64,000 nucleotides of DNA from Rhizoctonia solani (taxonomy: Eukaryota; Basidiomycota; Agaricomycetes; Cantharellales; Ceratobasidiaceae). Location of the stretch: assembly GCF_016906535.1 (NCBI RefSeq), contig NC_057380.1, positions 806,001-870,000 on the forward strand. The letters run 5' to 3'. Made by a program: the position numbers and the translations under genes. Below are positions 44,268 to 54,865 of this stretch, piece by piece. Within the stretch, counting starts at the first letter, position 1; each line of letters opens with the position of its first letter. A model generated the notes under the pieces. It had not been told where the DNA came from. It saw nothing but the letters and a program-made list of their open reading frames with translations, and did no database searches.

Positions 44268-44943
44268 GTGGGCTTTTGCTTGTATGCATGACTCACATTC
44301 AAGTTGAGTCCTATGTTATCTTCTACTATTTCCATGCCATTAACTGCGTTTGTGTTCTTGATTTGTTGAAGGGCTTGCGGGCCAATGTGTCCGAGTACTT
44401 TGTGCCAGTCGAGCCAAGTTTGACCGGTTTGTTTCACGAGTGCGAGTTCTGTGGGTGTATGCTTATTGTTCACACTGACTTTGTTTATTGTTTTGGCATT
44501 TAGTTTCCATAGGTTCCCTTGACTTCTATTTTGTAGCTTCGAACCAAAGGTGATCAGTTTGTTTTTGGACCATATATTACTAATTGGTCTTGATCCATTG
44601 AGACGCAATATCCCTTATCAGTGATTAGTGATAAACTGATGAGGTTTGCCGGGGAACTAGGCACGTGGGCCACATTGGTAAGCGTAATCTTTCTTTGTTC
44701 GGTCTTCTCAGGATCAATTAGGCACCATAGCTCCACAGTGCCTCGGCCCAGAATTGGCTCTTTACCGGCTACGCCGGTAACATAATCCGAGGATTTCCTA
44801 TAGTCGGTGAATAGTCGTTGATCATTTGCAATGTGAGTAGTTGTGCCGCTATCAGCTATCCATGTGCATGTGGACTTGCTAAAATCTTTGCGTAGGTTCT
44901 CAAAGGTTGAGAACGCGTAGTCGTTAGTCTTGCTATTTTGCAA
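44231..44943 (-). pseudogene. copia protease and pre-integrase zinc-finger region
   Basis: Two minus-strand frames overlap here. The first has the aspartic protease site WIADSGTTTHIAND and GRGTVELW. It shifts near 44570 into a second frame with SQGNLWKLNAK, WLDWHKVLGHIG and the CxxC-poor pre-integrase end. The frames can be joined by one extra base near the GGTCC at about 44571. The shift to integrase follows near 44250. Confidence 0.82.
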
Positions 44944-44998
44944 CGGCTATATGCGTACGAGCGTTGTTGTTTTGGGGTTTGTTCAATGAGTTAAAACG

Positions 44999-45910
44999 TC
45001 AATTAGGTTGATTTCCTCTGTTCTGTTGACCGTGTTTGTATGCACCGCCGCCTGGGCCGCGGCACTCCGCTGCCCAGTGACCAATCTTTCCGCAGTTGTT
45101 GCACTTGGATTTAGACTTGTCTGGTCCACGTTGGCTTGAATTGGTGCATACAGATCGGTTGAATAGGGGTTTATTTGAGCTAAAAAATGCCTTTCCGTCC
45201 GTGTTCCTAATGCTTTTTCTATGTGCTTCTGCAAGGATGCGTGATCGTAGGTCGTTGATTTCATTTGTCAGGGTACTTTTGTTGTCCATGTCGAATTGGA
45301 AACTTACTGACTGGGTAAATGAATCCCACAAGTCAGGTAAGCTAGCTACTAAAGTTGTGATCCAATTGGCTTCATTTATTGAGTTTGGTTTTATGTCGTT
45401 GATTCGCTGGAACCATCCACGCATTCGCTGTATGTGTTCTTCAATGTCTTCGCCGTCAGTCATCCTGTGGCTAAAGAACTTCCTTCGAAGATTGATTAAT
45501 CCGACTGTTCCCTTAACTTGGAATGTAGTCGCGAGCGTATTCCAAGCGTCGGCGGAGGTTGTACAACCTTGTATGTGTGTAAGTACATTCCCGTCAACTC
45601 TCAGGCGTATGTTCACTAATGCTTTACGGTCGGATTTACTCCATTTAAGGTATTCTTCGTTTGTACCAGTTGATGTGGATGCCTGAGCATCCTTCCCACT
45701 ACTGCCAGATGCACTTGGCGTAGTTGTTGTTGTTGTCAATGACGGCATAGTTATCGTTCCGTTAACGTAGCCATACAGATCAAGATCGGTAAGTATGTCT
45801 TCCATCTGTGTGCGCCACATGTTGTAATTGTCAGTCCCTCGCAGGGGTGGTATGCGGTGTAAACCGCTCATACCGTTGTTAGTTGATGTACTAGGGTTAG
45901 TATCAACCAT
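44999..45910 (-). CDS. copia gag-like protein
   Basis: Open frame of about 303 residues from the ATG at 45910. It has a UBN2/gag-polypeptide region (LRGTDNYNMWRTQMEDIL, TLATTFQVKGTVGLINLRRK, GEDIEEHIQRMRGWFQRIND) and a CCHC knuckle CNNCGKIGHWAAEC near the end. It packages element RNA in virus-like particles. It stops before the protease frame, so a frameshift or read-through would be needed for the Gag-Pol product. Confidence 0.88.
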   Translation of the reverse strand: MVDTNPSTSTNNGMSGLHRIPPLRGTDNYNMWRTQMEDILTDLDLYGYVNGTITMPSLTTTTTTPSASGSSGKDAQASTSTGTNEEYLKWSKSDRKALVNIRLRVDGNVLTHIQGCTTSADAWNTLATTFQVKGTVGLINLRRKFFSHRMTDGEDIEEHIQRMRGWFQRINDIKPNSINEANWITTLVASLPDLWDSFTQSVSFQFDMDNKSTLTNEINDLRSRILAEAHRKSIRNTDGKAFFSSNKPLFNRSVCTNSSQRGPDKSKSKCNNCGKIGHWAAECRGPGGGAYKHGQQNRGNQPN

Positions 45911-45979
45911 GGTGAGTATACTCGATGTAAGTAGTATATATATAATTCTATTTATCAGAGGTTATTGAGCGTACAAGCG

Positions 45980-45991
45980 GGGCTCATAACC
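45980..45991 (-). other. primer-binding site matching the initiator-tRNA anticodon arm
   Basis: On the minus strand, immediately after the 5' LTR, the sequence is GGTTATGAGCCC. Its complement, GGGCTCATAACC, is the anticodon stem-loop (CAU) sequence typical of initiator methionine tRNA. This points to priming by a half-tRNA as in Drosophila copia and yeast Ty5, not by the tRNA 3' end. Confidence 0.75.
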
Positions 45992-46254
45992 TGTAGAAAG
46001 AGTTAGATAAAAGAATGTATTTATACTATGAAAGAAACGTTGTAATAAGAAAGTAAAGACAGTACACGATAAGTGAATATAGAGGTGATGATTAGAGGGC
46101 CGAATGGGCCTCCTTATATACCTCGTATAACCCTCTGAGTCATATCAATGAGTGCTGCGACTGGTACTGCGCATATAACGATGACTCGACACTTGACTCG
46201 GTTACTGCGATGGAACATACTAGATTACTCTAGTATTTACATGATATTTCTACA
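45992..46254 (-). repeat. right LTR (5' LTR of the element)
   Basis: 263 bp, TGTAGA to TCTACA, matching the left LTR apart from two small indels. In element orientation transcription would start here and run leftward. Confidence 0.95.
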
Positions 46255-46303
46255 AAATCAACACCATCAACTCATACAAGATCTATTTCCTTCGCAGCTG
46301 TAA
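46255..46303 (+). pseudogene. terminal coding fragment of P450-B2 beyond the retrotransposon
   Basis: Starts with the second AAATC target copy (46255-46259). Joined to the sequence left of the element it continues the frame with HHQLIQDLFPSQL and a taa at 46301-46303, matching the end of P450-B1 (DHNQLILDN). This shows the element landed inside the last exon. Confidence 0.88.
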
Positions 46304-46504
46304 CTCCCCCACTATGGGACTCCCGCTCATGCACAGTATTGATTATAAGAATTGGCATGAGAGTTACTTTTGATGGGCCCCAAAACTATCGCCATATTTA
46401 TCGATAGGAAGAGTACCTAATGGGCAATTTTATCCACATACGACACTCGCCATGTTGCTGATCGATGTTGCACCAGCAAAAAGACACTGTGATGTGATAA
46501 GATC

Positions 46505-46684
46505 CTGAAAATCAGTACGCCACTAAAAGATTCCTTTTTTCAGTAGGATATGACCTGAAAATTACAATGTCAGTATGCCTCCCTCAGCATGAATCAGACT
46601 ATGGAAGAATCGATACCTAAAGTCAGTGTATATTGACCTTGATCCCAGCTCAATTCTCACTTAAACACACATACTGATTTTCAG
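46505..46684. mobile_element. MITE-like repeat R2, copy 1
   Basis: Perfect 13-bp terminal inverted repeats, CTGAAAATCAGTA at 46505-46517 and TACTGATTTTCAG at 46672-46684, bound a 180-bp AT-rich non-coding element. A diverged copy lies at about 51720-51929. Similarity extends slightly past the inverted repeats to CTTGTACAGTGA. Small size, inverted ends and no coding capacity suggest a non-autonomous DNA transposon. Confidence 0.65.
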
Positions 46685-46851
46685 CATTGTAACCTTGTAC
46701 AGTGAGAGAGTGTTATGGAACGCTCGCTAACCACCCTGTTAGCCAGCGTTCTCAGAATTCTGCCTTGGCTAGGTTATTTTGCTGACTGCTGACCAGCTCC
46801 AGCATTGAGTGGGGTTCTCCGTCCTACAGCCTCAATTTCACTGTGTTCCCC

Positions 46852-46968
46852 AAGGTGCGGATTACTGGCAAAGTCTGCACCCTGAGGTCCGGATTTTCAT
46901 TTCCGAGACGCGTGATGTCCGAGCCATAGTATAATAAAGGTGCGGATTTTTGGCAAAATCCGTACCTT
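46852..46968. repeat. pair of related hairpins with GGTGCGGATT arms
   Basis: Two direct copies of a hairpin unit, AAGGTGCGGATT..TGGCAAA..TC.G.ACC. The second (46937-46968) has arms of 14 bases with one mismatch and a TGGC loop. GTGCGGATTTTC-type sequence recurs in inverse orientation near 63000 and 63167. Possibly the ends of a small transposable element. Confidence 0.5.
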
Positions 46969-48176
46969 ATGGGTTCACAGTGATTGGAGGACCATAACTC
47001 ATGTAAAATGACGGATTGGAAGGGAAGAGCAGTTGTGATCAACCGTCGTATCAGTATCGGCACTACCCTATCAGCTACTGATGTCATGGGTTACTGCTCT
47101 TCACCACATGTTTTTTCAGTAATGAAGCTGACAGGCTACCCGATGAAAGATAGAAAGGCTCATATTCTCAGGGCCTTCAGAGATCTGCGCGCATATGATA
47201 ATTGGTCAGCCATATCATTCCTGTTGTGGGAGATTTTATCTACGATAGCTATTAATAACGGTACCGCTGATTCCTTGATTTTCATGCTCTGATATCTCGG
47301 ACCTGCAAACCCTGGAGCACTCCTTCATAACCAGGTTTTGAGGACCTGCCTGTTTAGACTCAGTGGATCCGGGGTGCTCCATGAGCACTTTCAATTGCCA
47401 TACCTAGAACTTTGAAGTACTTTCTTATCTTTACAAGTCAGCGAGCGCTTCCGAGTTATTCGCGCCCATAGAGTATGACGAATTCCACATGATTTTCCCA
47501 ATCTTTTCAGGGTATGGCCGAGCTGAAAGAATAGGTGAAGGGCGCTTCGAGAAGAGCATTATCATTTCCAACGATTCTTCGGGAACACCCTCTCCTCAAC
47601 TACGCAAATTAGCTCAACCTACCTTTTGTCTAAAATTTTCTTTCTAATCAGGTAAGATAACAGGTCCTGGCACACTTCAAAGTCTCCAAAAACTCCTAAA
47701 GAGGAGTTCTTCAGCCGGTTTCGGTGCTCTTAGAAACCCGAAGAGATATGGATATAATCATTTATTTACTCAGAACAGCGGGGCACCGGTTAATAATTAC
47801 AGTGCTGATCTACTATGCTACTGAAACAAATAGCTTGAAAAGCTAACAAGTACAGGTTCTCATATATGAGAAGAGCGATAGTGGCAGTCCGCCCATCGCT
47901 TGCCTCCTTCTCGTTATTTCGTTTGACTGATTATTGCTCGTCCTTTGATCGGCCTGATATGATAACGGTGTATTACACAATGGCTTTCCCATATGACGCA
48001 ATTCAGCAGTACACAATGTAGCTGTCTTGAGAACACCTATAGGTGCATCGAATAGATAGTCAACTAGCGCTAAAAACTCGAGTGAGCATATCAAATAGTG
48101 TATATCACCCACTAGTATTTAAAGACCTCCTTCTGTTGCTCTAACTGCATTCTCAAGCATACTCTGTTCATCCAAT

Positions 48177-50514
48177 ATGATAAACAACATTTTGTTCGCC
48201 TGCATTTTACTGTTTCCCTTGAAGCTTGCCTTGATACGACGTTACTTACTTGGAAGCTTTGGGCGAAGACTTCGGCATCCACCCTCAATCCGGTCACTGC
48301 CGGTTGTAGGACATGCACTCTCACTTCCGCCTGGCCTTGACCACATAAACTTCTTGGATATGGGGAAGAAACTGGGCAGTAAGTCACTAGGATGGCTACA
48401 TCTATTGGCCTTAATGCTCTTCGACTTTTACATCCAAGCTCATACATACGTATGTAGGCGATATCATCCACTTGAACATCATGGGGCAGTCCATTGTCGT
48501 ACTCAACTCCGCTCAAGCCGCTTCGGATCTTCTCGATAAACGCTCAGCCATTTACTCTGATCGAGTCAACGCCCCCATGGTAAACGACCGTGCGCTGTGA
48601 GCTATCACTATCGTCTACTTGGAGCCGTCCAGAAATATTGATAAAATATAATACCCCGTTTCCTAGACTTGATTGGTCAGACTTTGGAGGGATGCTGCCG
48701 TACAACGACGCCTGGCGCCGACAACGTCGGATAATGACAAACTGGCTCAATCCACGTTCTGTAATCCAGTTCAATGGACTCCAGCAGGATGAGGCGCGTC
48801 TGCTTCTTGGGCGCTTGCTTCACCTGTCGGGAACCCCTGGCCTTTTTGAGAAAGTAAAACACCAGTTTTCCTTGTGAGTATGATCCGGTTACCGAACTTG
48901 AATTATTTAATGCAAGATTACTATCAAGTACAACGGGATCAACTATGTTGAGATTGATCTACGGTTATCGTCCCAAAGAAGACCAAGATTCGATCTATGT
49001 GAATGCCCTTCAAGCCTCGATAAACCTTTTTCAATCTACGATGATTAGTCAGTGCTGTTTGTGAACCTTGATACACTCCAAGTTACTAAGTCGAATACGG
49101 ACAGACTTTTTGGTCAATGCATTTCCAATCCTTGCTCGCGTTCCCGACTGGGTTCCTGGGACTGGTTGGAAACGCACTGCCCGGAAATGGAGAGAGCAAA
49201 AGAACGAAGCGGTCAATGCACCCTACGAATGGACAAAGCAACAGATTGTACGTATAAGATTTTGCACCGGCTCTGAGAATATTGTGAGAATGGATATCTC
49301 ATTCGAGGTTGTGTTTAGGCGAAAGGAAATTTCGAGCACTCTATTCTCAGCTCCTTACTGCAGGAGGATGAATCTAGTAGTGAATTGTCCATAGCCGACC
49401 AAGAGAAGGAATTGAAACAACTCTGTTACACGCTTTTTGTGGGTGAGGATTTTGTTCAACATCTAAGACCAGAGTGTTATAAATACGTAACTTATGGACA
49501 AAATCAAACAGGTGGCACCGATACAGTATGTCGCTCCCTGTCCCACTATATCTTACATGCATCTTGATGTGAGCCTACAAACAGCTAGCGACAGCCTTTT
49601 TGAGCTTCGTTGCAGCCATGGTGACTAATCCAGAGACTCAAAAGAAAGCCCAAAACGAGATTGACTCCGTCATTGGCTATGCAACTAGGCTACCAACACT
49701 GGCCGATAGTTCCCAGCTACCCTACATCCGGCAGCTAACTCTTGAAGTTATGCGCTGGTTGCCCACGGCACCAACAGGTACAGTATAGAATATGATAATA
49801 CTTGTTTAAGTAAGATACTAACTCAATGCACGGGTGGATGATAGGAGGCCCTCCCCATGCGTGCTCCCAGGACGATATTTACCGAGGATATAATATTCAA
49901 AACGGGACTATGGTGTGAGTTAGGGCACTTCAAGCTGCGCTGTTACTATAATACCAACTACTGTATACCTTGTGTCTTCTCACCTGTAGAATGGGTAATG
50001 TTTGGTAAGGCGGACACCTCACGACATACTAACCAACACTAACTACGCATTTCGTTCAAAGGGCAATGAGTCGCGACGAGGTCCTCTACAAAGACCCTGA
50101 GAGGTTTGATCCTGAGAGGTTTGCTGACCCAGACGTTGTCCCTCCCCCAGGCTTTGGATGGGGGAGACGGTAAGTACTTATTAGGTACATGTGAGTGGTC
50201 AGCGTCAATATTTACCACACATTATTAGTAAATGCCCCGGGACACACTTTGCCGAAGCATCTCTCTTCCTGGTCATATCATCAATGCTCACAACCTTTGC
50301 CCTTTGTTGCAAGGTAGACAAGAATGGAAAGGAAATCACTCCCAAGATTGAGGGAGACTACAATCAACTTGCTCTGTAAGTTGTAGATCGATCCTTCAGC
50401 TGTTTCATTTACATACCCATCTCATGAAGCACTATCAAACCATTTGAGTTTGAAATTCGTCCACGATCTGAGGAACATCGACAGCTTATCCTTGATAACA
50501 TCCCTAAGGATTGA
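48177..50514 (+). CDS. cytochrome P450, B family, P450-B3
   Basis: Intact paralogue of P450-B1. Thirteen exons keep phase: 48177-48378, 48458-48596, 48667-48873, 48929-49047, 49105-49247, 49319-49442, 49512-49525, 49585-49777, 49845-49914, 49990-50004, 50062-50169, 50229-50375, 50430-50514, about 521 residues. Motifs: RRLRHPPSIRSLPVVGHAL, WRRQRRIMTNWLNPRSV, I-helix GGTDT, QDDIYRGYNIQNGT, haem loop FGWGRRKCPGTHFAEASLF with the cysteine near 447. The acidic I-helix residue is present, unlike in P450-B1. Predicted microsomal monooxygenase with unknown substrate. It lies 1.9 kb downstream of the retrotransposon-split pseudogene B2, so B2 and B3 probably arose by tandem duplication. Confidence 0.9.
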
Positions 50515-51715
50515 GAGCACTTGAGGCAGTATAATCGTGGAATGTATATACATCACCAAAGTGAAGATAGCTTTTTATCTTGTGCTTGAACATATGATCA
50601 CGAGCAAAGCATTCGAACCTACTTACAACTAAATAAGGACTTAGCCTGGGCGCGTTCGTGACGCGACGGAGTAGAGGTATATATATATCATACATGAATG
50701 GAAGAAGGTGGAGATATACAAAGGATGCCACCGACATCGATGGGAAAATAGACCGGACAAAGTGGGGGACCCACGGCCGTGAAGGCTCGCGGGTGGGTGG
50801 TCCAAACTGTACCTAAGAACGAGGTGTGGTGGGTAGGAAAAAAAACGAAATAAGTAAACGCGAAATACTAATGAAAAACGAGAATATGATCGAGACCGCG
50901 AAGCGGGCGAGGATGAAAAGGAGGAAGGTACCAACCGTGAGTAATCACGTGATTCACGACACAAGCTCCGGCTAAGCCACGGTTGTGCATCGTAGCCCGC
51001 GCAGATGCACAACGCCCTTACTCTTAGCGAGTGAAGTTAACTGTTTCAAAATAAGCAACTTACCTTGCCTTTCTCTTCTAAACTGTGATAGGTGAACCGC
51101 ATGTGGAGACTTCGTGGGACGCTACTTGACTAATAGCGGGGGGGCCCTGTTTAATGGTGAGCGTTGTCTCCTCCAAACACAGACACACCCACCATCCCCC
51201 ATGCGAGCTTCCTTATCTATGACTGCGTCATCTGATCCGTCACTAGTATGCTCGGTATTATTCTCTGAGTCACTCATCCCCACCACAGTATCCTACTCCT
51301 TCTCGCCTATATGATCCCAAGAGCCGTAAGTTAGCGTCAATCTTGGTATAGTAGCTTTTCACTAACCATTGGGATCGATACTATTCCCTCCGACTGGCTG
51401 AGTGGGACGAGATTGCTCTTCGGAGGCAATGACACATCGTGAGTTTACAGGGCTATAACGACGCATATTGTGGCTGTCTTATAGAAGGAACATCCGGCGC
51501 AGGTTCGTGTCTCCTCCTTCATGTGATAAACCCCTGACTCTTGAAATTTTTAGATAATTCTCATTAAAATGAACCTGTGAGCTTCGCCGACGAAGTCGAA
51601 AAAATTAGTTGACTTCGATAGGTATTTGACTGTACCCAGTTAAATGAAAATATATGCGTTACAAAATTGGATATATGATTGCTACATGCGCGATAGAAGG
51701 CTGTTCGCCACTGCG
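50515..51715. other. intergenic
   Basis: No gene is supported. A TAATCACGTGATTC palindrome lies at about 50942-50955. Long purine-rich stretches at 50700-50940 give open frames of low complexity that I do not call genes. Confidence 0.45.
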
Positions 51716-51719
51716 GTGG

Positions 51720-51929
51720 GATAGGATCTTGGAAATCAGCATGTCAGTAAAAGATATGTTTTTTCAGTATGATATGGCCTGAGAACTACAACGTCAGTAT
51801 GCCTTCCTCAGCATGAATCAGACTAAGGGAGAATTGATACCTAAAGTTAGTATATATTTACCTTGATTTCAGCTCAATTTCCACTTGAGCACACATACTT
51901 ACTCTCAGTATTTTAACCTTGTACAGTGA
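51720..51929 (+). mobile_element. MITE-like repeat R2, copy 2 (degenerate)
   Basis: Matches 46498-46711 along its length (for example CAGCATGAATCAGACTA and CTTGTACAGTGA) in the same orientation, but the terminal inverted repeats have decayed. Its right end abuts the duplicated P450 relic at 51926 exactly. Confidence 0.7.
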
Positions 51930-52434
51930 AGATCGAGGAAGACTACAGTAGTCTTGTCATGTAAGCAGTAAGCCTACCCTTCGTGCATCTCATTCCATAC
52001 TAATCCCACGTAGCACACCTAAACCCTTTGAATTTGAACTTCACCCACGATCTGAGAGACATCAGCAGCTCGCCCCCAAAGACTGAGAATGCCCGGGAAA
52101 GTACTATGGTGGACATGTATACTGCGATCGGGATGAACATAGCTTCTCCCGTTGCCTATGTTATCATAACGATAACTCTACTCGAAAGAACAAAGATCTT
52201 GGATACCGAGGTTGTGCTACATATCTTCAGGCCACATGATATTAGTCTATTTCCGGCGAATACCGGTCTGCCCAGGGCCGCCCTTGGATAACGCTCCGTT
52301 TGTTGGCAAAGAGACCTGTGCAGTGTTTGATCGATATTATCGATTGACAGGTCTTTGGATCAATATCCCGCCCTAAAACTGGATGTACCCCTCAGCTCGT
52401 TTGGGATATCGATTGCGATTTGAGAGGGTTAACT
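51926..52434 (+). pseudogene. decayed B-family P450 3' relic, duplicated segment copy 2
   Basis: KIEEDYSSLV and a splice-like GTAAGC lead to KPFEFELHPRSERHQQL and a stop, matching the last two exons of P450-B1 and B3. The same segment occurs at 17264-17665 in the same orientation, with about 110 extra bases here between 52140 and 52319. The 5' gene parts are absent and the left edge is the R2 copy. Confidence 0.8.
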
Positions 52435-53199
52435 ATATGTACATTTATTTGTGTACTGGAGTATCATTGCAAATATTCACACGTGCCGCAGATTTGGCCA
52501 TCGCACTACAGGTTTATCAGCTTTGTGATCTTACGCGATTCATATGCAAGTAGCCACGGCAACAGGCGGTCAATCGTTATCAGCACCTCCATACTTTTTA
52601 TAGTTGGGTCCCGTGAATGACGCCAAGCCTTACATGCGACCAGGTTCCTGGACCCACGCGTGACCCTGATCGACACGGGTTAGGGTATTTGCTGTCTTGC
52701 AAGTCGTTCCCTTACCAACTTGAACTGCCTTGAACTGCTAGCACGTAATCGAGCCTAAAGTGCTAACACTTGGGCTGGAGACATCTGTCGCATTTTTTGA
52801 GCTCACTAATAGACCAAGAATTGCCCCTATTTAACTTTGTGAATCGAGGTTACTTCGGCAAATTGTCGCTGTGGATATCGTCGGAACGTTAAAGCCCTAG
52901 TCTAATTGTTTGGCTGAATTGCGAAGATGCTTCGAACCTACAACCGTCAATGAAATGATGCGTTGTTGACGGGCCGCTCATACCCTCTGGAATCTGGATC
53001 CACGAGTAATTCTGTCACCTGAGATGTGTTTGGCGGGCCGCTGCTATGTTGCTGCTGGCAAATGAGCCTTAAGACAAACTATAAAAGTCTCGGTACTAGA
53101 CCACCAAAGCCTCTATCAGCCTAGTACTCTCACATTCACTTACCACCCTTATAACTGAGACTGCTTCTATCGTTCGCGCGACTACAAAGCTTACTTAAG
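52435..53199. other. intergenic, promoter of pectate lyase
   Basis: No gene is supported. A TATA-like ACTATAAAAG near 53077 lies about 120 bases before the pectate lyase start codon, followed by a pyrimidine-rich leader. Confidence 0.5.
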
Positions 53200-54865
53200 A
53201 TGTTGGTCTTTCAATTGACTGTTTCGCTTCTTGCTGGCCTCGCAAGTGCCGTTTCTATCAAGAGGGCAGCACCTGGTGCGTTGGTTAGATCTATTTGAAT
53301 GACTATAATGCTAACTACCATCTTATAAAATGTAGTTGACGGAATCACTGGATACGCCACTCAGAATGGTGGAACTACTGGAGGTGCCGGAGGAACCACA
53401 ACCACGTGAGTCTTCATGGCCGTTTCTAATATTACTATTAACCAAGTTTCGTGACCAGTGTTACCACTCTTGCTGCTCTTCGTGCAGCTGTCACAGGAGA
53501 ATCCGCCAAAATTGTTAAGATTTCGGGTATCATTACTGGAGGTGTGTTTATAGAACATATTTCTGATCAATCTTATCTAAGATTAGTCATAAACAGATGG
53601 GGAGGTCGTTGATGTCGGAAGCAAGACTACGATTCTAGGAGTTGGTTCGAATTCTGGCCTTACTGGGGGCGGGTTCCGCGTGAAGGTGCGCCGGCTAAAT
53701 GACAATCAGATTTCGAGTCATAATTCGGATTGAGCAGAAGGCAAACAACGTGATTATTCGGAACCTACGACTTTCGAAGTCCCCTGCTCCTACAGACTTG
53801 ATCTTATTGCAGGAAGCATCAAATGTGTGGATCGATGTGAGTATATATTCTAGGATAGTCATTAAAGATCTGGCTGATGCATCTTTGACAGCATAATACT
53901 GTGCGAAAAGTTCCATGATAGTTGATCGGCGTTTGCTGACTCGAAGTCCTCTAGTTCTCTTCCGACTTGGATCACGATAAGGATTATTACGATGGAGCTT
54001 TTGACGTTTCTCATGGAAGCGAGTGAGTTAAGATATTAACGTAAATAAAGTCTCTCCCTGACAGAGCCATATTCATAGTTTTGTCACTGCATCTTGGAAC
54101 GTGTTCACCAACCATTTCAAGACATCGCTTGTTGGTCACTCTGATAAGAACTCGGCTGAAGATTCAGGCCACCTCCGGTAAGTAACCTGGATATTTTGGA
54201 AGATTTTCCAACTGACTCTGATGATCTACTATAGTGTAACTTACCAGTGAGAGATATGCGTTTATCAATAGTGTAAAAAAGCTAACTCCAGTTATCGTGA
54301 ATAGCCACAACTATTTCCTCAACGTCAACTCTCGTTTGCCCTCGCTCCGCTTCGGTACTGGGTATGTGATATCCATAAGAGTTGACACGCTTTATTACTT
54401 ACCAAAACGTGTAGCCACATTTACAACAATTACTACAAGAACGTTGCTACCTCAGGAGTAGATTCGCGCCTTGGGGCACAAGTTCTTGTCGAAGTACGTT
54501 AATTACTACCTGGAGTATCTATGTGTCCTAACAAAGCCAATAGTCTAATGTTTTCGACACTGTTACTTCACCGATTGCCACTAAGCTTCACGGTGGATAG
54601 TAAGTTATACCATACATTGAAGCCTCGTAATGCACTGACATGATACTTTAGCGCTGTCCAACGTGACAACGTTTTGATTAACACAACAATGAATACTGAC
54701 CTCGTTGCCGGTACACTCACCACAGCCCCTTATACCTATTCGTAAGTCCAATTAACGAAAAACCGATATGAATAAACTAATGTTCATTCCATTAGTCTTG
54801 ATGCTTCAAACACCGTTGCTGCCACAGTAACCAAGAGCGCCGGAGCCGGAGTTATCACTTTCTAA
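53200..54865 (+). CDS. pectate lyase, polysaccharide lyase family 1
   Basis: Secreted enzyme that cleaves polygalacturonate by calcium-dependent beta-elimination, loosening plant cell walls. Signal peptide MLVFQLTVSLLAGLASA. Fourteen exons keep phase: 53200-53275, 53336-53405, 53459-53541, 53597-53685, 53735-53836, 53892-53900 (9 nt), 53955-54022, 54079-54177, 54235-54246 (12 nt), 54305-54361, 54415-54493, 54544-54599, 54652-54741, 54796-54865, about 319 residues. Motifs: NNVIIRNLRLSK, VWID-HNT then SSDLDHDKDYYDGAFDVSHG (calcium-binding aspartates), SLVGHSD, and NSRLPSLRFG (catalytic arginine region). Length and motifs match fungal PL1 enzymes. All splice sites are GT-AG. I see nothing broken. 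Confidence 0.92.

Larger units (their letters stand above)
40170..46254 (-). mobile_element. copia-type LTR retrotransposon, minus-strand coding
   Basis: A complete element of 6085 bases bounded by LTRs of 264 and 263 bp and a 5-bp AAATC target duplication. On the minus strand the order is gag with a CCHC knuckle, protease (DSGTTTH), pre-integrase and integrase, reverse transcriptase, RNase H. This is the protease-integrase-RT order of Ty1/copia. It has a primer site matching the initiator-tRNA anticodon region and a polypurine tract. The LTRs differ by two small indels and no substitutions that I can see, so insertion was recent. The coding part is broken into several frames, with two stops between integrase and RT, and carries a nested insertion at 41244-41805. 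Confidence 0.93.
46304..48176. other. repeat-bearing intergenic region
   Basis: No gene is supported. It contains the MITE-like repeat R2 (46505-46684) and two related hairpins near 46852-46891 and 46937-46968. An open frame of about 100 residues at 46984-47292 has no recognisable motif and I do not call it a gene. Confidence 0.5.

Noticed and set aside
46984..47292. Open frame of about 102 residues on the plus strand
   Set aside because: No recognisable motif, no exon chain, and it sits beside hairpin and MITE-like repeats. Judged chance.
50641..51012. Serine/tyrosine-rich open frame of about 123 residues on the minus strand
   Set aside because: Low complexity and no start context or homology I can name; lies in a purine-rich stretch.
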